Shown here piece by piece: positions 1 through 9,783 of a stretch of 64,000 bases of DNA (position 1 is its first letter; every line of letters begins with the position of its first letter). The DNA is from Streptomyces sp. Isolate_45 (GTDB lineage: Bacteria > Actinomycetota > Actinomycetes > Streptomycetales > Streptomycetaceae): positions 34,947 through 98,946 of the forward strand of contig NZ_JANFAK020000013.1 in the NCBI RefSeq assembly GCF_024721315.2. The letters are read 5' to 3'. Made by a program: the position numbers and the translations under genes. The notes below the pieces were generated by a model. That model did no database searches. It was not told where the DNA came from and worked only from the letters and a program-made list of their open reading frames with translations.

Positions 1-544
1 AGTCGCCGAACCCGCTCGTGTCGCCCCAGCCGTACACGGTCGCCTCGGTCCCGGGGGCGTAGGCGGCGTCGCCCGCGCCGGCCATGGGGAGCACGTGGTC
101 GGCGGGTACGGCCTCGGCCAGTTCCAGGACGGCCAGGTCCCCCGCGTTGCTCGCCGGGTCGTAGTCCGGGTTGACCCGGGCCGCGCGCACCGCGATCTCC
201 CGGCCGTCGGCCGCGCGCAGCTCCGTGCGCCCGGTGATCACCCGGAAGTCGGCGACGGCTTCGACGGGGCCGCCCAGCACCTGGCTGCCCAGGCAGTGGG
301 CGGCCGTCACGACCGTGGTGGGGGCGACGACGACTCCCCCGCAGAACTGTCCGTCACGGGTACCCCCGAACCGGTCACGACTGGCGAGGGCCACCACCCA
401 GGGGTTGTCGCCCGAGGTCACGGGCTTCCCGCCTATGACCACGCTGTCCGCGGCCGCCCGGGGCGCCTGGGTGAGCGGCCCTGCGGCCGCTCCCGTCACC
501 AGCGTCAGCGCACCCGCCAGGGCGCGGGCAAAGGGACGACGCAT
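1..544 (-). CDS. Secreted trypsin-like serine protease, 3' part cut by window edge
   Basis: Chymotrypsin-fold (S1) protease, exported and presumably extracellular; only about 181 residues are present because the gene runs off the left edge. From the ATG at 544 it begins with basic residues (MRRPFARA) and an Ala/Leu-rich hydrophobic stretch, a signal peptide, followed by VVIGGKPVT, which resembles the IVGG neo-N-terminus of processed trypsins. The catalytic His is in TAAHC (about residue 83) and the catalytic Asp in GDLAVLEL (about 136); the Ser motif would lie outside the window. A CGG segment before VVVAP matches the usual Cys upstream of the active-site His loop. It lies downstream of hrdB on the same strand, but a strong terminator separates them. 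The family is clear; the substrate is unknown. Confidence 0.85.
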   Translation of the reverse strand, partial: MRRPFARALAGALTLVTGAAAGPLTQAPRAAADSVVIGGKPVTSGDNPWVVALASRDRFGGTRDGQFCGGVVVAPTTVVTAAHCLGSQVLGGPVEAVADFRVITGRTELRAADGREIAVRAARVNPDYDPASNAGDLAVLELAEAVPADHVLPMAGAGDAAYAPGTEATVYGWGDTSGFGD

Positions 545-630
545 GAGGCCTCCTGACTCCGAGTGTGTATGACTCCACCCAGAGTGGTGTGCCCGGTGGC
601 CGTGCGCACCCGCGCGGACACCGGCGTACG

Positions 631-670
631 CCCCTCGGGACCGGTCCGACACCGGACCGGTCCCGAGGGG
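631..670 (-). terminator. Terminator of hrdB
   Basis: Perfect 18-bp inverted repeat (631-648 with 653-670, arms starting CCCCTCGGGACCGG) around a 4-base loop, 18 bases past the hrdB stop. No long T tract follows, as is common in Streptomyces. It also isolates the downstream protease gene. Confidence 0.8.
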
Positions 671-687
671 TTCCCGCCACGAACCGG

Positions 688-2259
<1,572 letters not shown>

Positions 2260-2627
2260 GAACAACCTCTCGGAACGATGGAAACGGCTTCCGACCCCGG
2301 CCTGGTGCTGGACCGGAGCCGACGACCACCGACTGGGGATGGGCCGGGGGCGCGGGCAGGGGCCGGGGAGCTGCACAGCATCCCCAAGGGCTGCTGTCTT
2401 CCCTCCGTCGGCCATCACCTCTTACGTCATCGCGTGACGTCGCGGAGCGTTACGCCCCATCTTGGTGGCCAGGGTCACACCAAGACCGGTCCGACACCGT
2501 TCGTACGGTCACACAAACGCGCCCGGGGGCTGCGAACGACCCCCGGACGCCGGTGTCGCCGGACCCGAAACGGGCCCGGCGACCGGTGCTGCACCCCCGC
2601 GCCCCCGCGCCCCCGCGCGTCGGCGCG
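2260..2627 (-). promoter_or_regulatory. hrdB leader and promoter region with inverted repeat
   Basis: 368 bases between the whiH stop and the hrdB start, expected to hold the hrdB promoter and a long untranslated leader. A perfect inverted repeat ACGTCA-TCGCG-TGACGT lies at 2424-2440, about 165 bases upstream of the start codon, and could be a regulator site. Near 2595-2630 a C-rich stretch repeats GCGCCCCC-like units. I cannot place the -10 and -35 elements with confidence. Confidence 0.45.
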
Positions 2628-3515
2628 TCAGTGCTCGCGCGGGGCGGGAACCACGCGCTCGACCTCCGGATGCACCGTCAGGAGCTGGCGCATGGCGTTC
2701 TCGGCTCCCATGGAGTCACCGGCGGCGAGGGCCTCGACCATCCGCGCGTGGTGCGCCACGCAGGTCTCGCTCGGGCGGTCGCAGGCGGTGACGGGGCTGC
2801 CGGAAACCTGGAGGGCCGCGGAGACGATGCCGGAGAGGTGTTCCAGCATGCGGTTGCCGGCGACCTGGATCAGCAGGGAGTGGAACTCGTGGTCGGCGCG
2901 GCCGAAGGTGATCACATCCCCCTGGCCGAGGGCGTGGCCCATGATCTCGACCATGTCGGCGAGGCGCTGCTGGACGTCGGGGCGACCGTGGCCGGCGGCG
3001 AGGCGGGCGGCGAGCGGCTCGATCGTCAGGCGGAGCTCGCCCAGCTCGCGGCGCTGGTCGTCCCGCTGGGGCCCGAAGGCGCGCCATTCGATGATGTCCG
3101 GGTCGAGGAGGTTCCAGTCGGCGACGGGGCGGACCCGGGTGCCCACGTTCGGACGGGCGCTGACGAGGCCCTTGGCCTCCAGGACCCGCAGGGACTCCCG
3201 GACGACGGTGCGGGAGACCTCGAAACGCTGGCCGATCTCCTCGGGAACCAGCGGGCGGTCGGCGCCGAGGTCACCGGAAACGATCATCTGGCCCAGCTGC
3301 TGGACGAGTTGGCCGTGCAGGCCGCGGCCACGGCTACCGGCGGCGCGGCGGCCGACACGGCTCAACTCGACGTCGGCGCCGTCCCAGTGGGGAGGTCCGA
3401 CCCGGTCGGACCCGGAGGTCTCCGCGTAGGGGTAGCGGTCGAGTTCGCCCGAGCCGGCGAGGCCGGTGTCGGCATGGCGGGCGGCGGTCATCATGGTGTG
3501 CGCAAGGGTACTCAC
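2628..3515 (-). CDS. whiH: GntR/FadR-family sporulation regulator WhiH
   Basis: DNA-binding regulator of aerial-hyphal septation in Streptomyces. The GTG at 3515 (VSTLAHTMM) follows AAAGGA by six bases and gives 295 residues, the length I recall for S. coelicolor WhiH; position next to hrdB is also as there. Residues about 66-130 are a GntR winged helix (PEEIGQRFEVSRTVVRESLR recognition region, wing NVGTRVRP). Residues about 145-285 form the FCD-type effector domain, with DHEFHSLLIQVAGNRMLEHL supplying the acidic and His residues that usually bind metal. The N-terminal 60 residues are not conserved in GntR proteins and look disordered. A candidate sigma-WhiG promoter lies upstream. Identity rests on domain, length and neighbourhood. 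Confidence 0.9.
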   Translation of the reverse strand: MSTLAHTMMTAARHADTGLAGSGELDRYPYAETSGSDRVGPPHWDGADVELSRVGRRAAGSRGRGLHGQLVQQLGQMIVSGDLGADRPLVPEEIGQRFEVSRTVVRESLRVLEAKGLVSARPNVGTRVRPVADWNLLDPDIIEWRAFGPQRDDQRRELGELRLTIEPLAARLAAGHGRPDVQQRLADMVEIMGHALGQGDVITFGRADHEFHSLLIQVAGNRMLEHLSGIVSAALQVSGSPVTACDRPSETCVAHHARMVEALAAGDSMGAENAMRQLLTVHPEVERVVPAPREH

Positions 3516-3599
3516 GAATCCTTTGTCGGTCGTGCCTCCTTCACCCTTGAGGTCTTTGGTGAAAAGCACACGAAAGGGTGATCGGTGCCACCTACGCAA

Positions 3600-3640
3600 T
3601 TGACGACTTATCGTAAAGAACCGGGCCTTTCGCGGGGAGT
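3600..3640 (-). promoter_or_regulatory. Candidate sigma-WhiG promoter of whiH
   Basis: Reading the minus strand, TACGATAA (complement of 3608-3615) resembles the -10 part GCCGATAA of FliA/WhiG-class promoters, about 93 bases upstream of the whiH GTG. The matching TAAA-like -35 is not clear (GAAA is the nearest and is spaced short). In S. coelicolor whiH is known to depend on sigma WhiG, which is why this was searched for. Confidence 0.4.
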
Positions 3641-3716
3641 TGTGATCCGCTTCACGTGATTTCGAATGATCCGGTCTTCCGTGGTCCTCGGGGCGTCGTC
3701 TCCCGCACTCGAACGG

Positions 3717-6089
3717 TCACCAACGGACTCGGGCACGCAGTCCTGTGAACCCATAGGCGCACAACAGGACCATCAACGACAACACCAGTGCGGTGCCGAT
3801 GGGTTGGGCCATCAACCGCAGCGCGCCCAGGACGAGCCGGTCGGCCTCGGGTGGCCACTGCCCCCAGGACAGGTTCCGGAGCCGGGAGCCGAGTCCACTC
3901 ACCGGGTACGCGGACGGCCCCTCCAGGACCTTGCGCACCAGCGGTACGACCATCACCGGTACGGCGAGCACCGCGGCGAGGCCCGCGGTGGCGGACCTGA
4001 ACGCGCCGGAGGCGAGCACTCCCGCCCACGCGCAGCCGACGAGGAGCCCGGCCCAACTCGCGGCCGGGGAGATCCACTCCGCGGGCGGGCGCAGGGGCGC
4101 CGTGCCGAAGACGAGGCGAAGGGCCGCCGCGTCGGCGACGACCGCGAGGGCGCCGAGCAGCAGCGCGAGGGCGCCGCAGACCCCGAGTTTGGCGGTGAGC
4201 AGTCCCATGCGGCGAGGCACGGTGCCGCGGTCCGCGGCGAGCGCGGGGTAGCGGTATTCCTCGCCGAAGGCGAGGGCGCCGAGCAGTCCCGCGCCGAGCG
4301 CGGCGGGGGGCAGCGGGAACAACTCGGGCCAGGCGGCGAGGAGGCGGTTCTGCGGGGTGTGGCCCGCCCGGGCGAGCACGAGGGAGATGAGCGCGGAGGT
4401 GACGGCGACGAGGGCCGCCGTCAGCAGGGGCGCCGTGGTGCCGAAGATCCGACGCAGTTCGTAGCGCAGCGGACGCAGCGGCCCACCGACGCGGCGCACT
4501 CCGGAGGTGGCCCGTCCGGGGTCCGCGTAACGGGGGCGTGCGGCTCCCGGGCTCCCGGCCTCCCGGTGTCCGGCCCCGAGGCGCGTCGCTCCGGAACTCG
4601 GCGGTTCGGACCTCGGCGGTTCGAAACGCGGGGCGGCCGAACGTGCGGACTCCGGCGGCAGCGCATCCAGCCGCGCGGCTTCGGCACGCGGCAGTTCGTG
4701 ACGTGCGGCATCTCGACGCGCCGCATCGGGGCGCGCGGCATCGGCGGCCACTCGGGAACTCGCCGTTACGGGGCGGTCGGCTGCGGAACGCATGGCGCCG
4801 GCAACGGTGACGTCAGGTGCCGGGCCGGCGTCGGCAGGGGCGCCGGCGACACCCTCCGGACGGCTGTCCGCGCCGGAACCGGGGCCGTTGTCGTGGCGCG
4901 GGCCCGCGTGGGACGCCGAGCGGGGAGCGGCCTGGCCGCCGGACCCCTCATCGGGCCGCGCGTCGGCCCGGGTCGCACCCATGGGCGCCTCGAAACCCGT
5001 TCCGGCGCGGATTCGGGCGCCGACTTCGAGGGGGACCTCGGAGCGGACAGCCGCACGTACCTCGGAGCATGTCTCCGAGCCGGGCTCGGAGCGGAGTTCC
5101 GAGCGGTGGTCGGAACGAAACTGGGCGCCGGCACGGGTGCGGGCCTGCGGGACGGGCGGGACCGGTGCCACGGCGTCACCCGGGCCCCCGATGCCGTCGC
5201 CCACGCCGCCGATGTCGCCGGTCTGACCCGTCTCGTCGGCGAGCTGGTGGACCAGGACGCCGTGCCGGAAGGCCGCCTCGCCGATCTCCGCGCAGTTGCT
5301 GCCGTACACCGACAGGCGGCTGCCGCTCTCCTCGACGATCTCCACAGCGCGTTGGGCCGCCCGCGCCTCGCGGGTCAGCACGTCGGCCAGCCTCGCCGCG
5401 TGCGGGGTGCGCACCGCGACGCGCGGCCGCAATCGGGTGCGGGCGAAGTCCACGGCATCCTGGTCGGCGACGAGCCGGCCCGACGCGATGGAGACGACCC
5501 GGTCTGCGTTGCCGGCCGCTTCCTTGGCGTCGTCGGTGGTGAACAGCACCGCGCCGCCGAGGGAGGCGTGGCCGCGCAGCAGCCCGTGCAGCCAGGCGCG
5601 TTCCTTCGCGGAGAGTCCGGCACCGGGCTCGTCGAGGAGGAGGGTGCAGGGATCGGCGAGCAGGGCGGCGGCCAGCCCGACCCTGCGGTCCATGCCGAGG
5701 GAGAGCGATCCGAGCCGCTCGTCGCGCAGGCCCCCGATGCCGACGACCTCCATCATCGTGTCGGCGCGGGAGGCGGGCACTCCGGCAGCGGCGCACAGCA
5801 TGCGCAGCTGGTTGCGGACGGTCCGCGCCGGATGGCCGGGTACGTCGCCGAGGAGCACGCCGACCTCTCGACCGGGATGCGGGATCCGATGAAGGGGGCG
5901 CCCTCGGAAGTACGTGATGCCCCGACCGGGTTCGAGTTCGAGCATGAGCCGCAGGGCGGTGGTCCTGCCCGAGCCCGGATCGCCGAGCAGGGCGGTCACG
6001 CACCCGGGGCGGGCCTCGAAGCTGAGGCCGTCCACGAGGGGCGGGAGTTTCCGACGGGGTGTGCTGGTGAGTCCAATGGCCTGGAGCAT
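3717..6089 (-). CDS. Fused ABC transporter: ATPase, low-complexity linker, membrane domain
   Basis: Single 790-residue polypeptide combining an ABC ATPase and an ABC-2-like permease. The ATG at 6089 follows GAGAGAAG. Residues 1-~215 carry the ATPase: Walker A reads GDPGSGRTT, with Arg where Lys is expected; the signature is LSLGM; Walker B is TLLLDEPGAG; and the switch region reads FTTDDAKEA, without the usual His. Residues ~310-540 are Ala/Arg/Glu/Pro-rich with repeated APRFEPPRSEPP-like units and are probably disordered. Residues ~547-790 contain about six hydrophobic segments, including TAALVAVTSALISLVLARAG. Substrate unknown. The Nudix gene starts 122 bases upstream on the same strand; whiH lies downstream. 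The missing Lys and His suggest weakened or non-standard ATP hydrolysis. Confidence 0.8.
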   Translation of the reverse strand: MLQAIGLTSTPRRKLPPLVDGLSFEARPGCVTALLGDPGSGRTTALRLMLELEPGRGITYFRGRPLHRIPHPGREVGVLLGDVPGHPARTVRNQLRMLCAAAGVPASRADTMMEVVGIGGLRDERLGSLSLGMDRRVGLAAALLADPCTLLLDEPGAGLSAKERAWLHGLLRGHASLGGAVLFTTDDAKEAAGNADRVVSIASGRLVADQDAVDFARTRLRPRVAVRTPHAARLADVLTREARAAQRAVEIVEESGSRLSVYGSNCAEIGEAAFRHGVLVHQLADETGQTGDIGGVGDGIGGPGDAVAPVPPVPQARTRAGAQFRSDHRSELRSEPGSETCSEVRAAVRSEVPLEVGARIRAGTGFEAPMGATRADARPDEGSGGQAAPRSASHAGPRHDNGPGSGADSRPEGVAGAPADAGPAPDVTVAGAMRSAADRPVTASSRVAADAARPDAARRDAARHELPRAEAARLDALPPESARSAAPRFEPPRSEPPSSGATRLGAGHREAGSPGAARPRYADPGRATSGVRRVGGPLRPLRYELRRIFGTTAPLLTAALVAVTSALISLVLARAGHTPQNRLLAAWPELFPLPPAALGAGLLGALAFGEEYRYPALAADRGTVPRRMGLLTAKLGVCGALALLLGALAVVADAAALRLVFGTAPLRPPAEWISPAASWAGLLVGCAWAGVLASGAFRSATAGLAAVLAVPVMVVPLVRKVLEGPSAYPVSGLGSRLRNLSWGQWPPEADRLVLGALRLMAQPIGTALVLSLMVLLCAYGFTGLRARVRW

Positions 6090-6211
6090 CGCTTCTCTCG
6101 CGGGGGGTGAGACCGCTCTGCGGCAGTGTGAATACCGCAAGCAAGATAACGCGATATGTCCGATTTTCTGCGTAGCCGGTCCGCGGTGGGGCCGGTGTCG
6201 CAGCGGGTGGC

Positions 6212-6958
6212 TCAGACCTCGGGGCGCAGCATCGGGGGGTTGAGGAGGGTGGCCCCGCCGGCCCGGAACAGTTGGGCGGGCCGGCCGCCCTGACGGGTCG
6301 TCGTTCCCCCGGCGGGCACCAGGAACCCTGGGGTCCCGGTGACCTTGCGGTGGAAGTTGCGTGGGTCGAGGGCCACACCCCACACCGCCTCGTAAACCCG
6401 GCGCAGCTCGCCGACGGTGAACTCGGGCGGGCAGAAGGCCGTTGCGAGGGAGGAGTATTCGATCTTCGAGCGGGCTCGTTCCACGCCGTCGGCGAGGATC
6501 GTCGTGTGGTCGAAGGCGAGTCCGGCGGACGCCTCGGCGGGCGCCTCCAGGAGTTCGTCGACCGGTGCCCAGCGGGCGCTGTTTGCATCGCCTCCGGCAC
6601 GGGGGGCGGGCAGGTCCGGGGCCAGGACCAGGTGGGCCACGCTGACCACCCGCATCCGGGGGTCCCGCCGGGGATCGCCGTAGGTGGCGAGTTGTTCGAG
6701 GTGCGCCCCGTTTCCCGCGTCGGGGGCCGTCGGATCGTGGGCGCACAGCCCGGTCTCCTCGGAGAGTTCCCGGGCCGCGGCACCCGCCAGGTCCTCGTCC
6801 CCTCTGACGAAGCCGCCGGGCAGTGCCCAGCGGCCCTGGAACGGCTGCTCCCCGCGCCGCACCACGAGCGCGCAGAGCGCGTGGCGCCGTACGGTGAGCA
6901 CGACCAGGTCGACGGTGACGGCGAAGGGCGGATAGGCCGACGGGTCGTAGGGCGACAT
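6212..6958 (-). CDS. NrtR-like Nudix domain protein with C-terminal winged helix
   Basis: 248 residues from the ATG at 6958 (MSPYDPSAYPP). The Nudix box is complete: G, then E, then RELSEETGL within residues ~60-85, so hydrolysis of a nucleoside diphosphate derivative is possible. The C-terminal half (FTVGELRRVYEAVWG, then NFHRKV) matches the winged helix of NrtR-type regulators, which use the Nudix domain to sense ADP-ribose and control NAD metabolism. An inverted repeat directly upstream (6970-6988) fits autoregulation. Downstream is the fused ABC gene. It could be a plain ADP-ribose or NUDIX hydrolase, but the C-terminal domain favours a regulator; the regulon cannot be read from this window. 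Confidence 0.75.
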   Translation of the reverse strand: MSPYDPSAYPPFAVTVDLVVLTVRRHALCALVVRRGEQPFQGRWALPGGFVRGDEDLAGAAARELSEETGLCAHDPTAPDAGNGAHLEQLATYGDPRRDPRMRVVSVAHLVLAPDLPAPRAGGDANSARWAPVDELLEAPAEASAGLAFDHTTILADGVERARSKIEYSSLATAFCPPEFTVGELRRVYEAVWGVALDPRNFHRKVTGTPGFLVPAGGTTTRQGGRPAQLFRAGGATLLNPPMLRPEV

Positions 6959-6969
6959 GCCGCGATCAT

Positions 6970-6988
6970 AGTCGTCTGCCTGACGATA
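6970..6988. promoter_or_regulatory. Inverted repeat upstream of the NrtR-like gene, candidate operator
   Basis: TCGTC-TGCCT-GACGA at 6972-6986 with partly symmetrical flanks, starting 14 bases upstream of the ATG at 6958. Its position over the likely promoter and start fits a self-repressor site; binding itself is inferred. Confidence 0.45.
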
Positions 6989-7249
6989 AACAGGGCTTTG
7001 GTGATCCTGGAGACCGTGATCTGAAACCCAGCCGCCACCTTGCCGATCACGTCGACCGGGTGGAACCGTCGCAGGGCCCTCGCCGCGGCTCCGACCCATC
7101 GGCGATCCGAGCCGGCGGGATCCGGTGCGGGCCACCGTGGGACGCAGCGCAGACGGGTGCCGGAGCGTCGATGGCGGTCGTAGCGGTGGCCGCGTCGGTG
7201 ACCGCGCGCTCCGGGCACCGCCGAACCGGTGGAACCGGGCGGGCCCGAT

Positions 7250-9532
7250 CTATCCACCCAGTTGGAGCACATCGGCGGCCTCCTCCACCATGCCCACGCC
7301 GAGCCTGCTGATCCGCACGGTGAACGGCTCTCCGGCGACGCGCAACCCCGAGAGGCGCAGGGCGCCGAGCGGGGCCCCTGCCGGCGGGGCCACCGCGACC
7401 GTCGCGGCCGGGGCGTCGGGTCGGATCCCGGCGAGGGCCGTCAGCGCGTGGATCCCGGCGGCGGCGGCCACCGCGGCGGGCCTGCAGGCGGCCGGATGGG
7501 GAAGCGGGGCGCTGCCGGCGGTCCGCTGCTCCGCGGCGTACATCTCCGGCAGGCGGTAGCCGAAGGTTTCCGCCGCGTCCAGAAGGCCGCGGAGCAGGCC
7601 GGCGGCTTCCTTCTCGAAGCCCGCCTGGACGAGGCCCGCGACGGCGACGGCCGTTTCGTGGGCCCTGACGGCGCCCGACCGGTGGCCGAAGGGGTTGTGG
7701 CCCGGCTCCCGGGTGGCCATGCTCCTCAGTCCCCAACCGGAATCCATCGCGGGCGCTCCGAGGAGGCGGGCCAGGTGTTCGGTACGTACGGGATCCAGCA
7801 GACCGGGGGCGAGTCTGCCGCCGCCCAGCAGCCCGGTGTCCAGCAGGTGAGCGACTGCGCCGGTGAGCCGGGGCAGGGGCCGTCCGTCGGGATGCAGGGC
7901 CGCGGCGGGGCGGCCCCCGTCCGGTCCGTCGACCCAGAATCCCGCCCGGAATCTCGTCCTCAGCTCGGCTGCCCGTTCCCGCCATTCCGCGGCACCGGGC
8001 CGACCGCAGGCGTCGAGCAGGTCGGCGCCGAGCAGCGCGGCCCGGTGTGCGTGGGACTGGGTTTCGACGCGTCGGGGCCCCGGTTCGGGGTCGGCCAGGA
8101 AGCCGTCCTTCCCGAAGGCTCCGCGCAGCCAGTCCAGGCAGCGTTCCGCGGCGGGGAGCAGGCGGGCCACTTCCTCCTCGGGGAGCCCCCATCGGCGTGC
8201 CTCGGCCAGGAGCGAGGGGAACCCGAGGGTGGCCTCCGTACCGGTGCATCCCGGCGGCAGTTGCGGTCCGGCGGCGCGCAGTGGTCCGGGGATCTTCCCC
8301 GCGTCGGGGCCACCGCCCGCGGTTTGGCTCCGGGCGAGCGTCCGCAGTGTGGCGGCGGCCAGTCCGGTGCCGAGCGGCAGCGCCATCCGCGCGGCCCAGA
8401 GTGACTCCGCCGGGGCGAGTCCGAGCCTCCACGGCACTCCTGCCGCCGCGAAGGCGTCGCCGGGTGACCCGGGGGCTCTGAGGAGCAGTGCGCCGAGGTC
8501 GTCGAGGCTGGTCCGGAACCAGGCGTCGGCCCTCGGGTCGTCACCTTCGGCGCGGGCTGCGGAGAGCGGGTTCGCGACCTGTCCCGCGGGCGCCCTACCG
8601 GTGCGGTCGTGCGTGGTCCGCAGCCCGATGGCACGGGACTGTCCCGGCGCCAGTTCCAGTTGCCAGCGCAGGAGTCCGGCGGAGGCGAGGGCGTCGTCGG
8701 GGGCGGGTTCGGCGGTGGTGACGGCCTGGGCCTCGCCGGCGCTCCAGCGCAGTCCGGCGGCGTGGACGGCCGCGGGCAGTTCGGGGCCCGGTCCACCCGC
8801 GGCCACCGTGGCCAGTTCGGCCAGGTCGGTGCCGAGGAAGAGCTCCACGGTGAGTCGCATCGGGCGGGAGGCGAAGCTGCGCAGGGTGATCCGCTCCGTG
8901 CCGTCGGCGTGCCGGACGCGCTCCACGCCGACATCGGGGTCGGGCCCGGCCTCGAAGCCGGTGCGGACGGTGGCGGTGAAGGCGGCCCGATCCGCGCCGA
9001 TGCTGCGTCCTTGGACGGCTACCGGGTCGCGGCCTGCGACGCGGAGCACGCAGCGGGACAGCAACCGGCGCCCGGCGCGGTAGATCCCGTCGATGCCCCG
9101 CCCGGTGAGCTGGCCGTGCTCCGGGGAGATGGCCAGGCACGGTGCGGACACGCAGATGACGGCTGCGTGCACGGGGGGCAGATCGGCTCGGCGTGCGGCG
9201 GGTACCCCAGGTCCTGGTGCCGACCGGCCGGGACCGCGCCCCGGCTCCTCCACGGCGCCGGGGCGCCCGCCGGTGCCGCCCGGGTCGTCCCCGGCTCCCG
9301 TCGTGCCCGGGGGTGCGTCCCCTCCCCCGGCCTGCCGGCGGGGTTCCGGCGAGGCTGTGCCGTGTTCCCCGGGGCGGGGAGGTGACGCCGGGTCGCCGGG
9401 CAGCCCCCCTTCCGGGCCCGCACCGAGACGGGTCGGGGTTCCGGGGGGCCGGTGGGTCGGAGCTCCCGGGGGGTGGGCCTGCGGGGAAGTGGACGGCCCG
9501 ATGGGGTCGGTCAGGGGTACGGGGGGAGCCAT
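7250..9532 (-). CDS. Glycogen-debranching-type glycoside hydrolase (amylo-alpha-1,6-glucosidase-like)
   Basis: 760 residues from the ATG at 9532 (MAPPVPL), with AAGG about eight bases upstream; an earlier in-frame start at 9787 is possible. Residues 1-~170 are Pro/Gly-rich and not conserved. Next comes the beta-sandwich seen at the N-terminus of some debranching enzymes (LLSRCVLRVAGRDPV, then TLRSFASRPMRLTVELFLGTD, ending in DDP.ADAWF). The remainder is an (alpha/alpha)6 barrel of the MGH1/GH15-like class, with GLAPAESLWAARMALPLGTG, METQ-like VETQSHAHRAALLGADLL and NPFGHRSGAVRAHETA. It probably acts on alpha-glucans or trehalose-like sugars in the cytoplasm. There is no signal peptide. The DUF4192 gene lies 251 bases upstream. 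Family is fairly sure; substrate is not. Confidence 0.75.
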   Translation of the reverse strand: MAPPVPLTDPIGPSTSPQAHPPGAPTHRPPGTPTRLGAGPEGGLPGDPASPPRPGEHGTASPEPRRQAGGGDAPPGTTGAGDDPGGTGGRPGAVEEPGRGPGRSAPGPGVPAARRADLPPVHAAVICVSAPCLAISPEHGQLTGRGIDGIYRAGRRLLSRCVLRVAGRDPVAVQGRSIGADRAAFTATVRTGFEAGPDPDVGVERVRHADGTERITLRSFASRPMRLTVELFLGTDLAELATVAAGGPGPELPAAVHAAGLRWSAGEAQAVTTAEPAPDDALASAGLLRWQLELAPGQSRAIGLRTTHDRTGRAPAGQVANPLSAARAEGDDPRADAWFRTSLDDLGALLLRAPGSPGDAFAAAGVPWRLGLAPAESLWAARMALPLGTGLAAATLRTLARSQTAGGGPDAGKIPGPLRAAGPQLPPGCTGTEATLGFPSLLAEARRWGLPEEEVARLLPAAERCLDWLRGAFGKDGFLADPEPGPRRVETQSHAHRAALLGADLLDACGRPGAAEWRERAAELRTRFRAGFWVDGPDGGRPAAALHPDGRPLPRLTGAVAHLLDTGLLGGGRLAPGLLDPVRTEHLARLLGAPAMDSGWGLRSMATREPGHNPFGHRSGAVRAHETAVAVAGLVQAGFEKEAAGLLRGLLDAAETFGYRLPEMYAAEQRTAGSAPLPHPAACRPAAVAAAAGIHALTALAGIRPDAPAATVAVAPPAGAPLGALRLSGLRVAGEPFTVRISRLGVGMVEEAADVLQLGG

Positions 9533-9783
9533 GTGCCGCCTTGTCTGCGCTCCGGCCGGTTCGGCTGGGCGGCAGCGCGGCCGGGCCCCCACCGCCCTCC
9601 AGGGGAACGCCCCGGCCCCCGCCCGGGTCACGGGCCCCGGTGGTGACTGGCCCCGGAGCGCGGGGCGTGTCGGGCGTAAGGGTGACCGACCCAGGACGGC
9701 GGGGCGTCCTGGGCGTAAGGCGGAGCCCACCGCGTCCCGGAGACGTCGGGCGCGGCTGTGGGCGTACGGTCCGCGTCGGGGGC

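Noticed and set aside
3666..6110. An 814-codon plus-strand frame opposite the ABC fusion
   Set aside because: Contains Arg/Gly-rich pseudo-repeats only because the opposite strand codes the linker; the minus strand has ATPase and membrane features.
7047..8432. Arg/Pro-rich minus-strand frame overlapping the debranching enzyme
   Set aside because: Wrong-frame shadow; the 7250-9532 frame has the family motifs.
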